Positions 6,202-9,665 of a DNA stretch of 9,665 bases are shown here, piece after piece. The notes below the pieces were generated by a model. The model was not told where the DNA came from. It was given only the letters and a program-made list of their open reading frames with translations, and did not search any database. The DNA comes from an uncultured Caulobacterales bacterium. GTDB taxonomy: Bacteria > Pseudomonadota > Alphaproteobacteria > Caulobacterales > Caulobacteraceae. Within the stretch, counting starts at the first letter, position 1, and each line of letters starts with the position of its first letter. The stretch is from assembly GCA_903903715.1 (NCBI GenBank), contig CAIUZX010000193.1, forward strand, positions 1 to 9,665. The letters are read 5' to 3'. Position numbers and translations under genes: made by a program.

Positions 6202-7277
6202 CGGATCGGCAAGCGCTGAATGAACAGGATCGCGCCTGCGATCACCGCCACCGCAGAGACGACCGTCGGCCAGGCGGCGAAGGCCTTCTGTCCGAGCGCA
6301 CGGCGCAGGAGCTCGCCGACAACGAGCACTGCCGCCACGAACGCCGCCTGCCCCAGCTCCACGCCGATATTGAACCCCGCCAGACTGGCGATCCTGGCCC
6401 CGTGGCTTACGCCGATTTCCCCGAGCGCCGAGGCGAATCCGAGGCCGTGCAGCAGCCCGCAGGCGAACACCAGCAGCACCCGTTCGCGACCCACATTGCG
6501 CTTTCGGATGAGATTGTCCGCCCCCATCAGCACGATACTGGCGGCGATGGCGGGCTCCACCAGGGACGACGGCGCGGCGAGGACGCCGAAGACGGCGAGG
6601 CTGAGGGTGATGGAGTGGGCCACGGTGAAGGCGGTGATCACGCTCGCCCAGTAGCGCCAGCTCAACCCCGCCACGACGACTGTCAATAGGAACAGGAGGT
6701 GATCCGGGCCCGTCAGGATGTGCTCGACGCCGACACGGACGAAGTCGATCAGGATCGAAAACGGCCCGCGGAAGAACACGTGAGACGTGGACTGTGCATT
6801 CAGAACGCCGATCTCGACCTTCGTTCCCGACCGGGCGCGCAGCGTCATCAAGCCCTCGCCCACCGCCCGTCCGAACAGGTCCGTCCGCACCGTGACGGTC
6901 GTCGGCGGCTTCGCGAACTCGACGCCCGACAGCACGACCAGATAGGGCGTCGGCGGCGGGCTGGCCGCGTCAGTCTGCGGATTGACCACCCAGACGAACC
7001 CCGGCTTGGCCGTTCCGTCCGGAGACGACGCTTGGAACCGGGCGGAGACCTGACGGCCGATCTCGGCCTTGTGCCGGTCAAGCTCCTCCCCCGACAGAAG
7101 GCCGTCACTGTTGTCATCAACCCCCGACAACGCGGACACCGGAACCGACACCACCAGATAGGCGCGCTTGCCGATCAGGTTGAGTGTCGCGTTCTGGGCG
7201 GGCAGAAGATGCGCAGACGCGCCTTGCCCAAAACCCAAAACCGTCAGCATAAGGATGATGAATGCGATCCGCTTCAT
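6195..7277 (-). CDS. HupE/UreJ family membrane protein with EF-hand-like loop
   Basis: 360 aa. A signal peptide (MKRIAFIILMLTVLGFGQGASA, about 1-22) leads to an extracytoplasmic region (23 to about 170) and then six or so membrane helices. Family marks in the membrane part are V-E-H186-x-L-x-G-P-D192-H193-L-L-F, A-H221-S-I-T-L, LLH277GLGFA and FNIGVELGQ (302-310). HupE/UreJ proteins are associated with Ni or Co uptake and hydrogenase/urease maturation; this long form with an N-terminal periplasmic part is usually unassigned. Residues 54-65 (D-D-N-S-D-G-L-L-S-G-E-E) fit a calcium-binding EF-hand loop, so Ca or another metal may be sensed or bound outside. The ATG at 7277 is chosen for the signal peptide; a TTG at 7307 would add 10 residues, and neither has a clear ribosome site. 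It lies 38 bases after the YHYH gene on the same strand, so one operon is likely. No hydrogenase or urease gene is in the window. Confidence 0.9.
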   Translation of the reverse strand: MKRIAFIILMLTVLGFGQGASAHLLPAQNATLNLIGKRAYLVVSVPVSALSGVDDNSDGLLSGEELDRHKAEIGRQVSARFQASSPDGTAKPGFVWVVNPQTDAASPPPTPYLVVLSGVEFAKPPTTVTVRTDLFGRAVGEGLMTLRARSGTKVEIGVLNAQSTSHVFFRGPFSILIDFVRVGVEHILTGPDHLLFLLTVVVAGLSWRYWASVITAFTVAHSITLSLAVFGVLAAPSSLVEPAIAASIVLMGADNLIRKRNVGRERVLLVFACGLLHGLGFASALGEIGVSHGARIASLAGFNIGVELGQAAFVAAVLVVGELLRRALGQKAFAAWPTVVSAVAVIAGAILFIQRLPIRV

Positions 7278-7315
7278 GCCCGGCGCGCTCTCAATCAGGT
7301 GGCGCAAACGCCGTC

Positions 7316-8587
7316 TCAGTTGATGTTCCCCTTCAGGCAGCGGCCGTAATACGGATAAGTGTCGGTGACCACGTAGTAGTAGATCCCGTTCGGAAACTCA
7401 GGCGTCACACCGGTGCGGCCGTTGCAGTCGTCGAGATCTCCGGATCCTGACGAATAGGTCCAGTCCTGCGTGAACCAACCCAGCGGCGCCCAGGACGTGG
7501 ACGGACGACCTGACGCTGCGGTCGAGACCAGTTTGTAGCTGCCAGTGCAGACCTTCAGCGCGCTGGTCGCATCCGAAGCTGACGAATAGCAATAGCGGGC
7601 ATAGACCGGATAACCGTCCGCCGCCCATCCGACGAGAACCATCTTCTTGTTCGAGGACGACGCACCCGCGTTGGTCAGCAGGCCCTCCGGCATGCCGTGA
7701 TAGTGATATACGCCGGTCGGCTGGACGTGCGCGTTGTTGCTGTCCGTGCCGAAGTCGAAGACCCGCGTCCCGTCGTTGGGGCCAAGCGCCTCCAGACGCC
7801 ATGTGTCGGTCCCGTTGGCGAGGTTGCAGTTCGAGGCGGACGTCGCCGTCGAGGGGCAGGTCCCTGCGGTGCCAGGATCGAACTTCACGCTGTTGAGGGC
7901 GTAGGCGATCGTGGTCATGCCCGGCGAGACATTGGCTGAGGCCTTGGACGGCGTCAGTGTCATCGAGGCGGAGACCGTCTGGGCGCTGATCGTGTTTGGA
8001 TTGCCGGTATTGGGGAAGGTGCCGACGGCGTGGTTGGGCAGGCCGTTGCCCGTCAGGCTCCGGCGCGAGCTGGAACAGGTCCAGTTCCAGGTCGCCGTCA
8101 GCGTCCCGGCGGACGAGTAGGAGCCGGTGTACGACCCTGTGTATGGGCAGTCGACGGCGCCGGTTGTTGTTGTACCGCCGCCCGACGCCGCCGCCGGCGT
8201 GACGCTGACGGTGGAAGACGCGGCGCTCGTCCCGACCGAGTTTGTGGCCGTGACCGAGCAGCTATAGGAGACGCCGTTGGTCAGTCCGCTGACGGTAATC
8301 GGGCTCGACGATCCGGAACCCGTGATCGAGGCGCTGCTGGCCGTGCAGGTCGCGGTGTAGGACGTGATCGCGGATGATCCCGTCGTTGAGGGCGCGGTGA
8401 AGCTGATTGACGCGCTGCCGTCGCCTGCGGTCGCGGTTCCGATCGTCGGCGCGCCGGGCACGGAGGATGTGGAGACAGTGGTGCTGGAACCGCTGGAGGA
8501 TCCGCCGCCGCCGCATCCGGCGAGGGCCAGCATGGACACGACCGCCAGGGTCTGAGGCGTCAAGCGTGCAAGGCTGAGATACTCCAC
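7316..8587 (-). CDS. YHYH-domain lipoprotein with fibronectin type III-like module
   Basis: 423 aa. The lipoprotein signal has lipobox L-A-G-C25, followed by a Gly/Ser/Thr-rich tether (26-43). Residues about 44-131 form a fibronectin III-like domain (VPGAPTIGTATAGDGSASIS..., NSVGTSAASS). The C-terminal half (about 225-423) is a YHYH domain: G-V-Y-H-Y-H-G at 292-298, A-D-G-Y-P-V-Y-A-R-Y (323-332), L-D-D-C-N-G-R (385-391) and Y-P-Y-Y-G-R-C-L-K-G (411-420). The second YHYH-like site, usually Y-H-Y-H-V-T, is Y-Y-Y-V-V-T here. The family has no established function; its His/Tyr clusters suggest metal binding (inference). The start is GTG at 8587, supported by GGAGG with 6-base spacing; a longer frame from 8674 lacks both signal peptide position and a ribosome site. 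It is the first gene of a unit with the HupE-like gene and divergent from the P450. Confidence 0.9.
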   Translation of the reverse strand: MEYLSLARLTPQTLAVVSMLALAGCGGGGSSSGSSTTVSTSSVPGAPTIGTATAGDGSASISFTAPSTTGSSAITSYTATCTASSASITGSGSSSPITVSGLTNGVSYSCSVTATNSVGTSAASSTVSVTPAAASGGGTTTTGAVDCPYTGSYTGSYSSAGTLTATWNWTCSSSRRSLTGNGLPNHAVGTFPNTGNPNTISAQTVSASMTLTPSKASANVSPGMTTIAYALNSVKFDPGTAGTCPSTATSASNCNLANGTDTWRLEALGPNDGTRVFDFGTDSNNAHVQPTGVYHYHGMPEGLLTNAGASSSNKKMVLVGWAADGYPVYARYCYSSASDATSALKVCTGSYKLVSTAASGRPSTSWAPLGWFTQDWTYSSGSGDLDDCNGRTGVTPEFPNGIYYYVVTDTYPYYGRCLKGNIN

Positions 8588-8759
8588 GGTCTTCCTCCGA
8601 ACATTCGCGGACCAAGCCTCCGCAATACCCAATTTCGACACGGAATGTGGAGAGAATGTGGGTCTGCGGCGCACGCTTCGCGCGAGCTAGGCGGGTCAAT
8701 GGGCGCGTGCTATCCACCGGCGGCCAAGACAGGCAGGCCGGGTAGACGGACGTCGTCCC
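8588..8759. promoter_or_regulatory. divergent promoter region, YHYH lipoprotein / P450
   Basis: 172 bases separate the two divergent starts. They hold the lipoprotein ribosome site (GGAGG on the minus strand, 8594-8598), a small inverted repeat GCGGA (8607-8611) / TCCGC (8619-8623), and the direct repeats listed separately. No convincing -35/-10 pair could be assigned, and no strong ribosome site precedes the P450 ATG. Confidence 0.5.
8643..8661. promoter_or_regulatory. tandem GAATGTGG repeats, 11-base period, possible operator
   Basis: GAATGTGG occurs at 8643-8650 and 8654-8661, start to start 11 bases, about one helical turn. OmpR/PhoB-family regulators typically bind such phased direct repeats, and this site lies 56-74 bases upstream of the YHYH lipoprotein start. 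It does not match the E. coli BaeR box as I recall it, and the binding protein is unknown. Confidence 0.35.
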
Positions 8760-9665
8760 ATGAAGCTGCAGGCGCCCTCCCAGGACGGTCTCTGGACGCC
8801 GCCCGCCATCATTCCTCCCGATGTCGACCCGCATGTGCTGGTCCTCGCCGCGCGCTCGCCCGGCAATCAGATCCGCGGCTGGTCGCGCAAGGTCTTCTAC
8901 GAGGACGTCTGGCGCCCCGCGCCGACGACGCCGGTGCTGATCACCCAGCCCGAGGCGCTCCGCCGGATCTTCCTCGATGAGGCGGAGGATTTTCCGCAAG
9001 GGTCTCTGTTCAAGCGCATGTTTCGGGCCGCCTGGGGCAAGGGCGTGTTGACCGCCGAGGGGGCGTCCTGGCGCTGGCAGCGTCACGCCAGCGCGACCGC
9101 CTTTCGCCCCGCCACGGTGTCCGAGCTGACGCCCTTGATCGTCGCGGCGACGGAGCGGGCGGTGACGGAGTGGATCAAGACGAGTGCGAAGGCGCCTATT
9201 GATCTGGAGCCTGCCATCACTCGCCTGACCTTCGACATCATTGTCGACACCATGCTGTCCGGGGGCGAATACTTTGATCGCGACCAGATGAAGGCCAGGA
9301 TCGCGGCCTTCTTCCGCGATATCGGCCGCATCCGCCTGAGCTATATGTTCATGCCGGACGCCTATCACGCCCACCGACCGGACGTGTACTCAAAGCTGCG
9401 GGCGCCGCTGCTGGCCGACATCCGCAGGATGGTGACGGCGCGCCGGTCGCTGCCCGCCCGCGGGGATCTGGTTGACCTGCTGCTCGCCGCTAAGGACCCG
9501 GAGACCGGCCAGACGATGGACGATGCGCTGATCGCCGATAACATCATGGGCTTCATCCTCGCCGGCCACGAGACGACCTCCGTCGGCCTGACCTGGGCGG
9601 CTTACGTGCTGGCGGCGCATCCTCAGACAGCGCAGCGCATCCGCGAGGAGGTCAGGGCCGTGGTC
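8760..9665 (+). CDS. cytochrome P450, 5' part (runs off window end)
   Basis: 302 codons in frame with no stop to the window end, about two thirds of a usual bacterial P450 (400-470 aa). Visible features are the C-helix W104-R-W-Q-R108-H for heme propionate contact, F-R-P at 115-117, and the I-helix oxygen-activation motif A268-G-H-E-T-T-S274. The ExxR motif and heme-binding cysteine would lie beyond the end and cannot be checked. P450s use a redox partner and O2 to hydroxylate a lipophilic substrate; the substrate here is unknown. No signal peptide is seen, so it is probably cytoplasmic. The ATG at 8760 is the only good start: upstream in-frame codons lack an ATG, and the family-like P-P-x-x-P-P and L-x-x-A-R-S-P-G-N-Q begin soon after it. 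The gene is divergent from the YHYH lipoprotein. Confidence 0.94.
   Translation, partial: MKLQAPSQDGLWTPPAIIPPDVDPHVLVLAARSPGNQIRGWSRKVFYEDVWRPAPTTPVLITQPEALRRIFLDEAEDFPQGSLFKRMFRAAWGKGVLTAEGASWRWQRHASATAFRPATVSELTPLIVAATERAVTEWIKTSAKAPIDLEPAITRLTFDIIVDTMLSGGEYFDRDQMKARIAAFFRDIGRIRLSYMFMPDAYHAHRPDVYSKLRAPLLADIRRMVTARRSLPARGDLVDLLLAAKDPETGQTMDDALIADNIMGFILAGHETTSVGLTWAAYVLAAHPQTAQRIREEVRAVV

Noticed and set aside
8262..9374. Minus-strand ORF (370 codons) across the YHYH/P450 boundary
   Set aside because: It is antisense to the P450 and crosses a divergent promoter region. The product has no recognisable feature.

Overview
The window looks like the chromosome of a GC-rich Gram-negative bacterium, most likely an alphaproteobacterium of the Caulobacterales/Brevundimonas type. 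This is an inference from high GC (by eye about two thirds), frequent GTG/TTG starts behind GGAGG-type ribosome sites, and the mix of a Ste24-type M48 protease, a DUF3147 protein, a YHYH lipoprotein and an alphaproteobacterial-style P450. The exception is the first ~240 bases, which are only about 40% GC (95 of 240 bases counted) and look foreign.

Layout, left to right. (1) 9-242 (+): a tiny LysM lipoprotein in AT-rich DNA. Its LysM has the four-cysteine pattern usual in fungal LysM proteins. (2) 295-1491 (-): an integral-membrane M48 zinc protease, convergent with the LysM gene. A possible 32-codon upstream ORF overlaps its start. (3) 1735-3474 (+): a two-gene unit, a small DUF3147 membrane protein (TTG start) followed after 6 bases by a POT/PTR2-type transporter with altered substrate-site residues. 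(4) 3494-3787 (-): a small secreted Pro-rich protein with four cysteines, divergent from (5) 3986-6198 (+): a BaeS-like histidine kinase and BaeR-like response regulator with a 4-base ATGA overlap. A possible 36-codon leader ORF lies before the kinase. (6) 6195-8587 (-): a YHYH-domain lipoprotein followed by a HupE/UreJ-type membrane protein carrying an EF-hand-like loop. The hupE-like stop codon overlaps the regulator stop inside a 10-base palindrome. (7) 8760-9665 (+): the first 302 codons of a cytochrome P450 that runs off the window.

How the genes may work together: the block 3494-8587 reads as an envelope-sensing module. It has a kinase with a Pro-rich periplasmic sensor, its regulator, a divergently encoded Pro-rich/Cys periplasmic protein, and an outward-facing lipoprotein plus membrane-transporter pair of the HupE (Ni/Co-type) family. 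A role in envelope stress or metal handling is plausible, but it rests on family membership and gene order. No tRNA, rRNA, CRISPR array, insertion sequence or phage gene was seen, and no gene-free stretch exceeds 300 bases.
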